Of a stretch of DNA of 64,000 bases, positions 56,073 through 64,000 are shown piece by piece. Each line of letters begins with the position of its first letter. The first letter of the stretch is position 1. The DNA is taken from contig NZ_CP067225.1 of assembly GCF_016617715.1 (NCBI RefSeq), positions 1,364,001-1,428,000 of the forward strand, read 5' to 3'. The DNA comes from Paracoccus sp. MC1862. Its GTDB lineage: Bacteria > Pseudomonadota > Alphaproteobacteria > Rhodobacterales > Rhodobacteraceae. The notes beneath the pieces are model-generated. The model was given only the letters and a program-made list of their open reading frames with translations, was not told the origin of the DNA and did no database searches. The position numbers and the translations under genes were made by a program.

Positions 56073-56612
56073 ATGCCCGTTCCCTACCGCCACCGCCAGC
56101 TTCTGGGCCTGACCCTGTATCTGCTGGCCTCGCTGGCGCTGATCGTCGTTGCGCTGCTGCCGCTTGCGCCGGGCCGGATCGGGTGGCCGGGGCCGGACTG
56201 GCTTCTCGCCCTGACCTTCGCCTGGGTGCTGCGGCGGCCCGAACAGGTGCCGGTTCTGGCGATTGCCGCCGTCATGCTGATCGCCGACATCCTGACCCTG
56301 CAGCCCCCCGGCCTTGGCGCGGCCCTCGCCGTGATGGCGACGGAAGTCGCGCGGCAGCGACAGCAGCGTTGGCGCGACCAGGGATTTCTGGTTGAATGGC
56401 TGCGCGTGGCGATGCTGATGGGTCTGATGGTGCTGGCCGAGCGGGTGATCCGCACTGTGTTCCTTGTCCCTCCGACGCTGGCGCCGCTGCCGCCGCCGGG
56501 GCAGGATGTCCTGCGCCTGATCGCCACGATCGGCGCCTATCCCCTTGTCGCCGGGATGCTGTCGGCCCTCGGGCTGCGCCGCAGCCGGCGCGGCGCCTTT
56601 GAACTCGGCTGA
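56073..56612 (+). CDS. mreD: rod-shape protein MreD
   Basis: A 179-residue integral membrane protein with about five hydrophobic segments, part of the elongasome. It shows the weak MreD similarity usual for this family and is best supported by its place between mreC and mrdA, three bases from each. The DWLLALTFAWVLRRPEQVPV segment is typical. Its direct role is unclear, as for MreD in general. Confidence 0.88.
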   Translation: MPVPYRHRQLLGLTLYLLASLALIVVALLPLAPGRIGWPGPDWLLALTFAWVLRRPEQVPVLAIAAVMLIADILTLQPPGLGAALAVMATEVARQRQQRWRDQGFLVEWLRVAMLMGLMVLAERVIRTVFLVPPTLAPLPPPGQDVLRLIATIGAYPLVAGMLSALGLRRSRRGAFELG

Positions 56613-56615
56613 GCC

Positions 56616-58565
56616 ATGAAGAAATCCGCCCGCGACATTTCCGACAGCAGCAGCAGCATCCGCCGCCGCGCCCTGATGCTGGGCGCGATCCAGGCCGCCG
56701 TGGTGGCGACGCTGGGCTGGCGGCTGAAGACGATGCAACTGGACCGCGCCGACGAGTTCCGGCTGCTGTCCGACGGCAACTCGATCAAGATCCGGCTGCT
56801 GCCGCCCGCGCGGGGCCTGATCCACGACCGCAACGGCATCGTCATCGCCGGGAACGAGGCCAATTACCGCGCCACCATCACGAAAGAAGAGGCGGGCGAC
56901 CCCGCGCTGGTGCTTGCCCGGCTGCGGCAGCTTGTGCCGATGACCGACACCGCCGTGGCCGCGCTGCTGGCGGAAATCGACAAGCGCAGCGCCATCACCC
57001 CCGTGATCGTCGCCGACCGCCTGACATGGGATCAGTTCGCCTCCATCGCCGTCAACGCGCCTGCCCTGCCCGGCGTGACGCCCGAGGCGGGCCTGTCGCG
57101 CAGCTATCCCCGCGCGGGCGATTTCGCCCATGTGCTGGGCTATGTCGGGCCGGTCTCCGACTATGACCTGTCGAAGATGGAAAACCCCGATCCCGTGCTG
57201 ATGCTGCCCGAGTTCCAGTTGGGCAAGCTGGGGGTCGAGGCCAAGCTGGAGGACCGGCTGCGCGGCAAGGCCGGCACCCGCCGGGTCGAGGTCAACAGCG
57301 CCGGCCGCGAGATGCGCGAGCTGGAACGGATCGAGGGCCAGCAGGGCGAGACGGTGCAGATGACGCTGGACGCGGGCCTGCAGAACTTCGCCGTCCAGCG
57401 GCTGGGCGAGGAAAGCGCCGCCGCCGTGGTGATGGATGTGCGCAACGGCGACATCCTCGCCAGCGCCTCGTCGCCGGTCTTCGACCCCAACCTGTTCGTG
57501 CGGGGGATTTCCGGCGCCGATTACAGGGCGCTGATGGAACATGACCACCGGCCGTTGGCCGACAAGACGGTGCAGGGTGTCTATCCGCCCGGCTCGACCT
57601 TCAAGATGGTCACGCTTCTGGCGGGGCTGGAATCAGGCCTGATCGACAGCCGCACCCGCCATCACTGCCCCGGCCACACGACGGTCGCGGGCCGCCGCTT
57701 TCATTGCTGGAGCAGGGGCGGCCATGGCTCGGTCGCGGCGGTGGCCAGCCTCGAACGGTCTTGCGACGTTTACTACTATGAACTGGCGCAGAAGATCGGG
57801 ATCGAGCGCATCGCCGCCATGGCGCGGCGGCTGGGCATCGGGGTGCGGCATGACCTGCCCATGTCCGCCATTGCCGAAGGGATCGCCCCCGACCGCGCCT
57901 GGAAGCGGGCGCGCCACGATCAGGAATGGCATGTCGGCGACAGCATCAACGCCTCGATCGGGCAGGGCTATGTGCTGGCCTCGCCCCTGCAACTGGCGGT
58001 GATGACCGCGCGGGTGGCGACGGGGCTGGAGGTCAGGCCGCGCCTCGTCCGCGCCGTGGAAGGCATGGTCGCCCCCGATCCGGTCTTTGCCGATCTGGGG
58101 CTGTCGCCGGCGCATCTGACCACGGCCCGCGCCGGGATGGATGCGGTGATGAACGGCGGCAGCGGCACGGCCGCGCGGGCGCGCATCCAGCGGGCGGAAT
58201 GGCGGATGGCGGGCAAGACCGGCACCAGCCAGGTCCGCAACATCACCGCGGCCGAACGCGCCCGCGGCGTCATCCGCAACGACCAGTTGCCCTGGAACCG
58301 CCGCGACCACGCGCTGTTCGTCTGCTACGCGCCCTTCGATGCCCCGCGCTATGCGGTGTCGGTCGTTGTGGAACATGGCGGCGGCGGCTCGGCGGTGGCG
58401 GCACCCATCGCGCGGGACATCCTGCTTTACGCGCTGGCCGGGGGCCTGCCCCCCCTTGACGCCTATCCGTCCGAACAGCGCGACGGCATCGCCGAGATGC
58501 TGGGCCGGATGCGGCTTGCACCCTCGCCCGTGGCGCAGGCGGGCACCGGGCGGGCGCGGGCATGA
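56616..58565 (+). CDS. mrdA: penicillin-binding protein 2 (peptidoglycan transpeptidase)
   Basis: The elongation-specific transpeptidase. The 649-residue class B PBP has a short cytosolic start, one membrane segment (about residues 25-45), a dimerisation domain, and the transpeptidase domain with the active-site Ser327 (STFK, 327-330). The KTG motif starts at Lys534 (GKTGTSQV). It cross-links peptidoglycan together with RodA, whose gene begins 10 bases after it. It is the target of mecillinam-type beta-lactams in the family. Confidence 0.94.
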   Translation: MKKSARDISDSSSSIRRRALMLGAIQAAVVATLGWRLKTMQLDRADEFRLLSDGNSIKIRLLPPARGLIHDRNGIVIAGNEANYRATITKEEAGDPALVLARLRQLVPMTDTAVAALLAEIDKRSAITPVIVADRLTWDQFASIAVNAPALPGVTPEAGLSRSYPRAGDFAHVLGYVGPVSDYDLSKMENPDPVLMLPEFQLGKLGVEAKLEDRLRGKAGTRRVEVNSAGREMRELERIEGQQGETVQMTLDAGLQNFAVQRLGEESAAAVVMDVRNGDILASASSPVFDPNLFVRGISGADYRALMEHDHRPLADKTVQGVYPPGSTFKMVTLLAGLESGLIDSRTRHHCPGHTTVAGRRFHCWSRGGHGSVAAVASLERSCDVYYYELAQKIGIERIAAMARRLGIGVRHDLPMSAIAEGIAPDRAWKRARHDQEWHVGDSINASIGQGYVLASPLQLAVMTARVATGLEVRPRLVRAVEGMVAPDPVFADLGLSPAHLTTARAGMDAVMNGGSGTAARARIQRAEWRMAGKTGTSQVRNITAAERARGVIRNDQLPWNRRDHALFVCYAPFDAPRYAVSVVVEHGGGGSAVAAPIARDILLYALAGGLPPLDAYPSEQRDGIAEMLGRMRLAPSPVAQAGTGRARA

Positions 58566-58575
58566 GGCGGGCGGC

Positions 58576-59718
58576 ATGAGCAGCTATCTCGACTACAAGC
58601 CCGACCATGCGCCGGCCGGCTGGCGCAAGATCCTGCATCTGAACTGGCCGCTGACCCTTCTTCTGGCAGCGGTGGCCTCGACCGGATTCCTGATGCTCTA
58701 TTCGGTCGCGGGCGGCCGGGCCGAGGCCTGGGTCGAGCCGCAGGTGGAACGCTTCGCCGTCGGCTTCGTCGCCATGATCGCGCTGGCCTTCACCCCGGTC
58801 TGGTTCTGGCGCTCGATCTCGGTCGCGGCCTATGTCGTCTGTCTCGGGCTGCTGCTGGCCGTGGACATCGTCGGCCACAATGCCATGGGGGCGCAGCGAT
58901 GGCTGGACATCGGGCCGATCAAGCTGCAGCCGTCGGAAATCAGCAAGATCGCGCTCGTGCTGGTGCTGGCGACCTATTACGCCTGGCTGGACCTTGCCCG
59001 TGTGTCGCGGCCGCTGTGGGTGCTGATCCCGGTCGCGCTGATCCTGCTGCCGACCGGGCTGGTGCTGGCGCAGCCGGACCTTGGCACCTCGGTCATGCTG
59101 GTCGCGGGCGGCGGCATCATGATGTTCGTGGCGGGCGTCAGCCTGTGGTATTTCGCGGCCGTGATCGGCGCGGTGGGCGGGCTGGTCTTCGCGGTCATGC
59201 GCAGCCGCGGGACGGAATGGCAGTTGCTGCACGACTACCAGTATCGGCGCATCGACACCTTCCTTGACCCGACCACCGACCCGCTGGGGGCGGGCTACAA
59301 CATCACCCAGGCGCAGATCGCGCTGGGGTCCGGGGGCTGGTCGGGGCGGGGCTTCATGCAGGGCACGCAGAGCCGGCTGAACTTCCTGCCCGAAAAGCAC
59401 ACCGACTTCATCTTCACCACGCTGGCCGAGGAATTCGGCTTCGTCGGCTCGATCACGCTGCTGGGGCTTTACGCCCTCATCATCGCCTTCTGCATCTATT
59501 CGGCGATGACCAACCGCGACCGTTTCGCCAGCCTCATGACGCTGGGGATCGGGGGCACGTTCTTTCTGTATTTCGCGGTCAACATGGGGATGGTCATGGG
59601 CCTGATGCCGGTCGTGGGGGTGCCCCTGCCGATGGTCAGCTATGGCGGCACGCAACTGATGATCCTGCTGATGGCCTTCGGCCTTGTGCAATCCGCCCAC
59701 GTGAACAGGCCCCGGTGA
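58576..59718 (+). CDS. rodA: RodA peptidoglycan glycosyltransferase
   Basis: The 380-residue SEDS-family membrane protein that polymerises lipid II, paired with PBP2. It has about ten membrane segments. SEDS motifs seen are QPSEISKIALVLVLA, LVLAQPDLGTSVMLVAGG with the catalytic Asp region, and the C-terminal LMPVVGVPLPMVSYGGTQLM. The start at 58576 gives MSSYLDYKPD. Its stop shares bases with the next ATG. Confidence 0.94.
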   Translation: MSSYLDYKPDHAPAGWRKILHLNWPLTLLLAAVASTGFLMLYSVAGGRAEAWVEPQVERFAVGFVAMIALAFTPVWFWRSISVAAYVVCLGLLLAVDIVGHNAMGAQRWLDIGPIKLQPSEISKIALVLVLATYYAWLDLARVSRPLWVLIPVALILLPTGLVLAQPDLGTSVMLVAGGGIMMFVAGVSLWYFAAVIGAVGGLVFAVMRSRGTEWQLLHDYQYRRIDTFLDPTTDPLGAGYNITQAQIALGSGGWSGRGFMQGTQSRLNFLPEKHTDFIFTTLAEEFGFVGSITLLGLYALIIAFCIYSAMTNRDRFASLMTLGIGGTFFLYFAVNMGMVMGLMPVVGVPLPMVSYGGTQLMILLMAFGLVQSAHVNRPR

Positions 59719-60638
59719 TGCGCGTCTTCTTCGCCGCCCCTTCGCGCCTCTGGGACGAATGGTCCCCCGCCCTGCGCGCCGCCTGCCCCGAGATGGAGCT
59801 TTGCCGCGACGGCGACCCGGCCAGCTTCGACGCGCTGATCTATGCGCCGGGCTACCCCGACACGGGCGAGCCGATGGACTTCCGCCCCTTCACCCGCGCC
59901 CGCGTGGTGCAAAGCCTCTGGGCCGGGGTCGAGCGGATCGTGGGCAACAAGACGCTGACCCAGCCCTTGTGCCGGATGGTCGATCCGGGGCTGGCGCAGG
60001 GGATGGCGGAATGGTGCCTCGGCTGGACCATGCGGCTGCATCTGGGGATGGACCGCTACCTGCAGGACGGGCAGTGGCGGAACGGGCTGGTGCCGCCGCT
60101 GGCCTCGGAACGCCCGGTCACGATCCTCGGGATGGGAGAGTTGGGGCGGGCGGTGGCCGAGAAGCTGCAGGGCGCGGGCTTTCCCGTCACGGGCTGGTCA
60201 GCCTCGGGCCGCGCAGTTCCGGGGATTCGGGTGCTGGGGGCGGATGCGCTGCCGCAGGCGCTGGAGGGGGCGGAGATCCTGATCTCGCTGCTGCCCGACA
60301 CGCCCGGGACGTGGAACCTGCTGGATGCGCAGAGGCTGGCGATGCTGCCGCAAGGGGCCTTCCTGCTGAACCCCGGACGCGGGACGGTGCTGGACGACGA
60401 GGCGCTGCTGGCCGCGCTGGACGAGGGGCGGCTGGCCCATGCCGTGCTGGACGTCTTCCGCACCGAGCCGCTGCCGCCCGGCCATCCCTTCTGGGCGCAT
60501 CCGGGCGTGACGGTGACCCCGCATATCGCCGCCGACACCCGCCCTGCGACTGCCGCGCCGGTCGCCGCCGAGAACCTGCGCCGCGCCATGGAGGGGCGGC
60601 CCCTGCTGCATCTGGTGGACCGGACACGGGGCTACTAA
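59718..60638 (+). CDS. ghrA: glyoxylate/hydroxypyruvate reductase A-like
   Basis: A 306-residue D-2-hydroxyacid dehydrogenase. The NAD(P) site is TILGMGELGRAVAEKL, and the catalytic residues are Arg in NPGRGTVLD, Glu in VFRTEPLPPGHPFW and His in VTPHIAA. It reduces glyoxylate or hydroxypyruvate. The start overlaps the rodA stop (TGATG), so it is translated with the rod-shape operon; this linkage is common in Rhodobacteraceae. The exact substrate is inferred. Confidence 0.85.
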   Translation: MRVFFAAPSRLWDEWSPALRAACPEMELCRDGDPASFDALIYAPGYPDTGEPMDFRPFTRARVVQSLWAGVERIVGNKTLTQPLCRMVDPGLAQGMAEWCLGWTMRLHLGMDRYLQDGQWRNGLVPPLASERPVTILGMGELGRAVAEKLQGAGFPVTGWSASGRAVPGIRVLGADALPQALEGAEILISLLPDTPGTWNLLDAQRLAMLPQGAFLLNPGRGTVLDDEALLAALDEGRLAHAVLDVFRTEPLPPGHPFWAHPGVTVTPHIAADTRPATAAPVAAENLRRAMEGRPLLHLVDRTRGY

Positions 60639-60804
60639 CGGTCAGCGCCAAACAACGACCGCATGAAAGCAGCAAGCGTGCCGAGATCGCCAAGAGCAAA
60701 AGGCGGCAGCTTGGCTGAAATGCGAGAAGGTCAGCGCAGCCAGAAGCGCGATTTGATTTGGTCAGGATTGTGCAAGGACAGCAACGCTGCCGTAACGTGA
60801 GGCG

Positions 60805-61566
60805 TCAGCGCAGCCGGGGCGGGGCGTCGGGATCGCGGCGCTTGGGTTCGGGTTTCGGCACGGCCACCGCCTCGATCCGCACGGCGCCTTGCGGCAGCGG
60901 CAGGTCCTCGAAGGTGACATCCACGCCGCCCTCGACCGGCGGCAAAAAGGCGATCAGTTCCGCCAGCGCCTTGGCAATCGCCGGCCTGTCGGGGTTGCCG
61001 GCGCCGGCCACGACGATCAGGTGCCCCTGCCGCCCGTCCTGCCAGTCCACGCCCACCAGCGCCGCGCCTGCCACCATCCCCGCCATGTCGCCCAGCCGGG
61101 TGGCGAGCGGCTCGGCCACCGTCCCGACCGCATTGGGGCGGGGCGCGGTCAGGCGGCGGGGGGCAGCCTCGCCCGCCTCGGGCGCCTCGGCCAGGGCCGC
61201 GATCAGCCAGCCCAGCGCACCTGCGTCCAGCAGCATCTCGGACGGGCGGCCGGGGTTGACCAGCAGCCCCAACCCCGCCTCGGCCAGTTCCCGCGCCAGA
61301 ATCCGGCCCGGTAGCGAAACATGGGCGACCGGCCCGCCGAGGAACCCGGCAAGCGCCGCATCGTCGTCGCAGGCCAGCGCCACCGCGCCGCCCGGCAGGT
61401 CGAACATCCGCAACTCGGCCCGGTCGCCCGCAGGCTCGGACACAAGGGCGGCGTGCAGTTCCGTATCGGCCAGCCGCCGCAGGACCGCCGCGCGCTGGAC
61501 CGGGTCCGCGTCGTGGAAGGGCACATGCGCGCAAAGGCGGTCGAGTTCGGTCTGGGGCGTCGTCAC
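60805..61566 (-). CDS. SseB family protein
   Basis: A 253-residue protein with an N-terminal SseB-type domain. It has LYAALVSEP-like and FDLPGGAVALACDDDAALAGFLG segments, then GRILARELAEAGLGLLVNPGRPS, and a C-terminal part with PPVEGGVDVTFEDLPLP. The family's role is unclear. I chose the GTG at 61566, which overlaps the stop of the uracil-DNA glycosylase-like gene by four bases; the upstream open frame is antisense to that gene's codons. It is probably cytosolic. Confidence 0.65.
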   Translation of the reverse strand: MTTPQTELDRLCAHVPFHDADPVQRAAVLRRLADTELHAALVSEPAGDRAELRMFDLPGGAVALACDDDAALAGFLGGPVAHVSLPGRILARELAEAGLGLLVNPGRPSEMLLDAGALGWLIAALAEAPEAGEAAPRRLTAPRPNAVGTVAEPLATRLGDMAGMVAGAALVGVDWQDGRQGHLIVVAGAGNPDRPAIAKALAELIAFLPPVEGGVDVTFEDLPLPQGAVRIEAVAVPKPEPKRRDPDAPPRLR

Positions 61567-62162
61567 AGCACCTCGGCCAGCGTGCGGCGCAGTTCGGGCA
61601 CCAGCTCGGCCTCGAACCACGGGTTGCGTTTCAGCCAACCGGTATTCCGCCAGGACGGGTGAGGCAAGGGAAACACCCGCGGCGCATGGTCCCGCCAGCC
61701 CGCCACGGCGGCGGTGACGTCCCGCAGGCCCAAGTGCCAGCGGATGGCGTAGCCGCCGATCAGCAGGGTGACGCGGGGCTGCAACTCCTCCAGCACCCGC
61801 GCCCGCCATGTCGCCGCGCAGACCGGGGGCGGCGGCAGGTCGGACCCCTTGGCATCATAGCCCGGAAAGCAGAAGCCCATCGGCACGATCGCCACGCGCG
61901 CGCGGTCGTAGAAGGTGGCCTCGTCCACCCCCATCCAGGACCTGAGCCGCTGGCCCGAGGCATCGGTGAAGGGCCGGCCCGAGTGATGCACCCGCATCCC
62001 CGGCGCCTGGCTGGCCACCAGCACCCGCGCGCCCCGTGCGAACCAGACCACGGGACGCGGCGCGTGGGCCGTCGCGGTCAGGGCGAAGCGGTCGGCACAA
62101 AGGCGGCAGCCGCGCAACTCGGCGGCGACGGGCAGGTCTTGGGGCGGGGACAGGTCGGTCAT
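61563..62162 (-). CDS. uracil-DNA glycosylase family protein
   Basis: A 199-residue protein of the uracil-DNA glycosylase superfamily. It has LVASQAPGMRVHHSGRPFTDASG at the water-activating and pyrimidine-reading loop, VAIVPMGFCFPG, and LPHPSWRN near the C-terminus, the His loop. One CRLC pair is present near the N-terminus, but not the four Cys of the iron-sulfur families. It may excise damaged bases, but this subgroup is poorly studied. It is translationally coupled to the SseB gene. Confidence 0.75.
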   Translation of the reverse strand: MTDLSPPQDLPVAAELRGCRLCADRFALTATAHAPRPVVWFARGARVLVASQAPGMRVHHSGRPFTDASGQRLRSWMGVDEATFYDRARVAIVPMGFCFPGYDAKGSDLPPPPVCAATWRARVLEELQPRVTLLIGGYAIRWHLGLRDVTAAVAGWRDHAPRVFPLPHPSWRNTGWLKRNPWFEAELVPELRRTLAEVL

Positions 62163-62287
62163 GCGGGTTCAGATAGGAACGCGGCGGGACGATAACACCT
62201 CGCATTCTCACGATCCGCTGCGTATGATTGGACATAAGGGCGTCTGCGCCCTATGTTCGGTCCCTGAAAGCGGGCGGCTGGCGCCCG

Positions 62288-62965
62288 ATGTCTCATGCGC
62301 CTTTTCGCCGGATGCTGGAATTCGACAACGTTTCAAAGTCGTTCTGGACCGGAACGCAGCGCAAGGTCATCCTTGACCAGGCCTCGTTTCGGGTGGAACT
62401 GGGGCAGTCGCTGGGCATCCTCGCGCCCAACGGCACCGGCAAGACCACCATCATCAACATGATGTGCGGGCTGGAAAAGCCCGACGAGGGCACGATCCGG
62501 GCGGACTGCCGGGTGTCCTTCCCGCTAGGCTTCATGGGCGGGGTGATCCCCAAGCTCTCGGCCAACGAGAACGCGCGCTATATCGCGCGGATCTACGGGC
62601 TGGACCCCGATTACGTTTCGGCCTTCTGCCGCTGGCTTTGCGACATCGACGAATATTTCGACCAGCCGGTCGGCACCTACAGTTCGGGGATGCGCTCGCG
62701 GCTGACATTCTCGCTGCTGCTGGCGCTGGATTTCGACATCTACCTGATCGACGAGGGGATGCCGGGATCGACCGACGTGGAATTCAACCGCAAGGCCGGC
62801 AGCGTGCTTTATGACCGGCTGAAGACCGCAACCGTGGTGGTGGTGTCCCACCAGCCCGCCACCTTGGAAAAATTCTGCCGCCGCGCGGGCGTCTTGCGCG
62901 ACGGGCGTCTTTACATGTTCGATTCCCTGGACGAGGCCAAACAGTATTATGACTACACCGCCTAA
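62288..62965 (+). CDS. kpsT: capsule polysaccharide export ABC ATPase (KpsT/CtrD-like)
   Basis: A 225-residue ATPase that would power export of a capsular polysaccharide through an ABC-2 permease. It has Walker A APNGTGKTT (46-54), the YSSGMRSRLTFS signature, Walker B YLIDEGM, and the VVSHQP switch. GVIPKLSANENARYIARIYGLD is the KpsT/CtrD-type segment. I chose 62288, but an ATG at 62312 would also fit. It overlaps the next gene by 17 bases. The permease is not in the window. Confidence 0.85.
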   Translation: MSHAPFRRMLEFDNVSKSFWTGTQRKVILDQASFRVELGQSLGILAPNGTGKTTIINMMCGLEKPDEGTIRADCRVSFPLGFMGGVIPKLSANENARYIARIYGLDPDYVSAFCRWLCDIDEYFDQPVGTYSSGMRSRLTFSLLLALDFDIYLIDEGMPGSTDVEFNRKAGSVLYDRLKTATVVVVSHQPATLEKFCRRAGVLRDGRLYMFDSLDEAKQYYDYTA

Positions 62966-64000
62966 GGTCCGCCGCTTTCATCTCAGCCCGTCCGAATCCC
63001 CTATCGCCGCCGCCCGCGAAGCGGCAAGGTCGGCCGTCCGCCCGGATGCCGCCCCGCGCCGCGCCGAGGCAGAGCCTGCGCGCACGGGCGTCAGGGTCGA
63101 GGTGCACAAGGGCGGCCGCCCGGCCGGACCGGCGGGACCGGCCGCAGATCAGGGTCAGCCCGGCGCCGAGATGCCCTTTGCCGACACGGACGACGGCTTC
63201 GGCAGCATGCGCTTTCCGGGGGCCGACGCGGCCACCCCGCCACAGGCGGCGAACGCGCCCGCGGGACCCGGGGCCGAAGCGGATGCCGCGGCGCTGGCCG
63301 CGATCCGGGCCGAGAACCTGACCTCGCGCCAGTTGCGCATGGCCGCCCGCATCGCCGCCATGCACGAGATCGAGGTTTCCTCGGAATACGAGGCCGTGCT
63401 GCGCCTGCGCCAACGCGGCATCGACCCCTTCCACCGCGGCGCGGTCGGCAAGATCCTGTCGGACGCGGGCCACGAGGCGCAGGCCGCGCCCTCGCCTCTC
63501 GCCCCGGCCACCGTGCCGGGTGGAAGGCCCCAGCGCAGCCGCAGCCGCGAGATCGTGCCCCTCCCCCCGCCCGGCGAGGTCGGCCCGCCACGGCGTCCCG
63601 AACTGCCCTCGCGCGAGGCGCTGACCGAGGAACGCCGCGCGGCGGAAATCTACCGCATCCAGCGCGACATCGCCCGCCGCCGCCGCAAGCGGCTGGCCTT
63701 CCTGATGGCGCGGCTGGCCTTCTTCGTGGGCCTGCCGACACTGATCGCGGGCTGGTACTACTTCACCCAGGCGACGCCGCTTTACGCGACCCATTCGCAG
63801 TTCCTGATCCAGACCGCCGATGGCGGCTTCGGCGGCGAATCGGCGGGCCTGCTGGGCGCCTCGCCCATGGCCACCAACCCCGACAGCGTGTCGGTGCAAA
63901 GCTACCTGACATCGCGGGGCGCGATGCTGCGGCTGGACGACGACTTGGGCTTCACCCGCGCCTTCCAGGACCCGGCGGTCGACGCACTGCTACGCCTGCC
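62949..64000 (+). CDS. kpsE: capsule export inner-membrane protein (KpsE/CtrB-like), cut by window end
   Basis: At least 350 residues of a polysaccharide co-polymerase-like protein. A long Ala/Pro-rich cytosolic leader (residues 1-235, including a helical segment EEYEAVLRLRQRG-like) is followed by one membrane segment (about 243-262) and the periplasmic start TPLYATHSQFLIQT, as in KpsE/CtrB. The ATG at 62949 lies inside the kpsT end. The long leader is unusual next to classical KpsE but is seen in Rhodobacteraceae. The gene runs beyond the window. Confidence 0.8.
   Translation, partial: MTTPPKVRRFHLSPSESPIAAAREAARSAVRPDAAPRRAEAEPARTGVRVEVHKGGRPAGPAGPAADQGQPGAEMPFADTDDGFGSMRFPGADAATPPQAANAPAGPGAEADAAALAAIRAENLTSRQLRMAARIAAMHEIEVSSEYEAVLRLRQRGIDPFHRGAVGKILSDAGHEAQAAPSPLAPATVPGGRPQRSRSREIVPLPPPGEVGPPRRPELPSREALTEERRAAEIYRIQRDIARRRRKRLAFLMARLAFFVGLPTLIAGWYYFTQATPLYATHSQFLIQTADGGFGGESAGLLGASPMATNPDSVSVQSYLTSRGAMLRLDDDLGFTRAFQDPAVDALLRL

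Overview
The window is GC-rich and reads as an alphaproteobacterium of the Rhodobacteraceae, most like Paracoccus. The evidence is the UPF0262/his neighbourhood, a short Leu-codon leader in front of leuA, the mreBCD-mrdA-rodA cluster, a KpsT/KpsE-type capsule exporter, and an SOS box of the alphaproteobacterial form GAAC-N7-GAAC. Species assignment is an inference from gene content only.

The layout is a core chromosome split by one large island. The left core (1-3793) holds UPF0262, a low-molecular-weight phosphatase, hisH, hisB and a DxD glycosyltransferase-like gene. The right core (from 49381) holds tRNA-Tyr, an RNA 2'-O-methyltransferase, a YHS protein, a CoA-binding protein, leuA with an attenuator-like leader, a rhodanese, the rod-shape operon mreB-mreC-mreD-mrdA-rodA with a ghrA-like gene, SseB, a uracil-DNA glycosylase-like protein, and the start of a capsule export locus. 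A perfect 62-bp direct repeat of the 3' part of tRNA-Tyr (3794-3855 and 49381-49442) bounds about 45.6 kb of foreign DNA. A tyrosine integrase, a small excisionase-like gene and repeated GCTTACA arm-type motifs lie just inside the ends, so this is an integrative element in tRNA-Tyr.

The island's first half carries sbcC (frameshifted) and sbcD, ion and stress genes (CPA1 antiporter, MgtC family, RcnB-like, CspA, an RsgA-type GTPase, AI-2E family permease), and an arsenic operon arsR-arsC-acr3-arsH-MFS in which acr3 is broken twice. It also carries an unusual fusion of alpha/beta hydrolase, decayed nucleotide-cyclase-like domain and LuxR helix-turn-helix.

The second half (31.6-49.3 kb) is a nest of insertion sequences around an SOS-controlled imuA-imuB-dnaE2 mutagenesis cassette. 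It contains IS5-family elements, four copies of one IS110-family (IS1111-type) element, an IS21, and remnants of IS3, IS5 and IS21. Insertions have cut off the end of dnaE2 and destroyed a SAVED-domain gene, a likely CBASS anti-phage remnant.

The most striking signal is in the IS1111-type element. All four copies sit at the same nucleotide and in the same orientation inside the 17-bp terminal inverted repeat of the IS5 element (GGCTCTG^TTGCACAAAT). The 261-base non-coding tail of the three full copies contains a 12-base sequence complementary to that target across the insertion point, plus short matches to the element's own joined ends. This is what a bridge RNA would look like, and it suggests an RNA-guided element specialised for the ends of another transposon.
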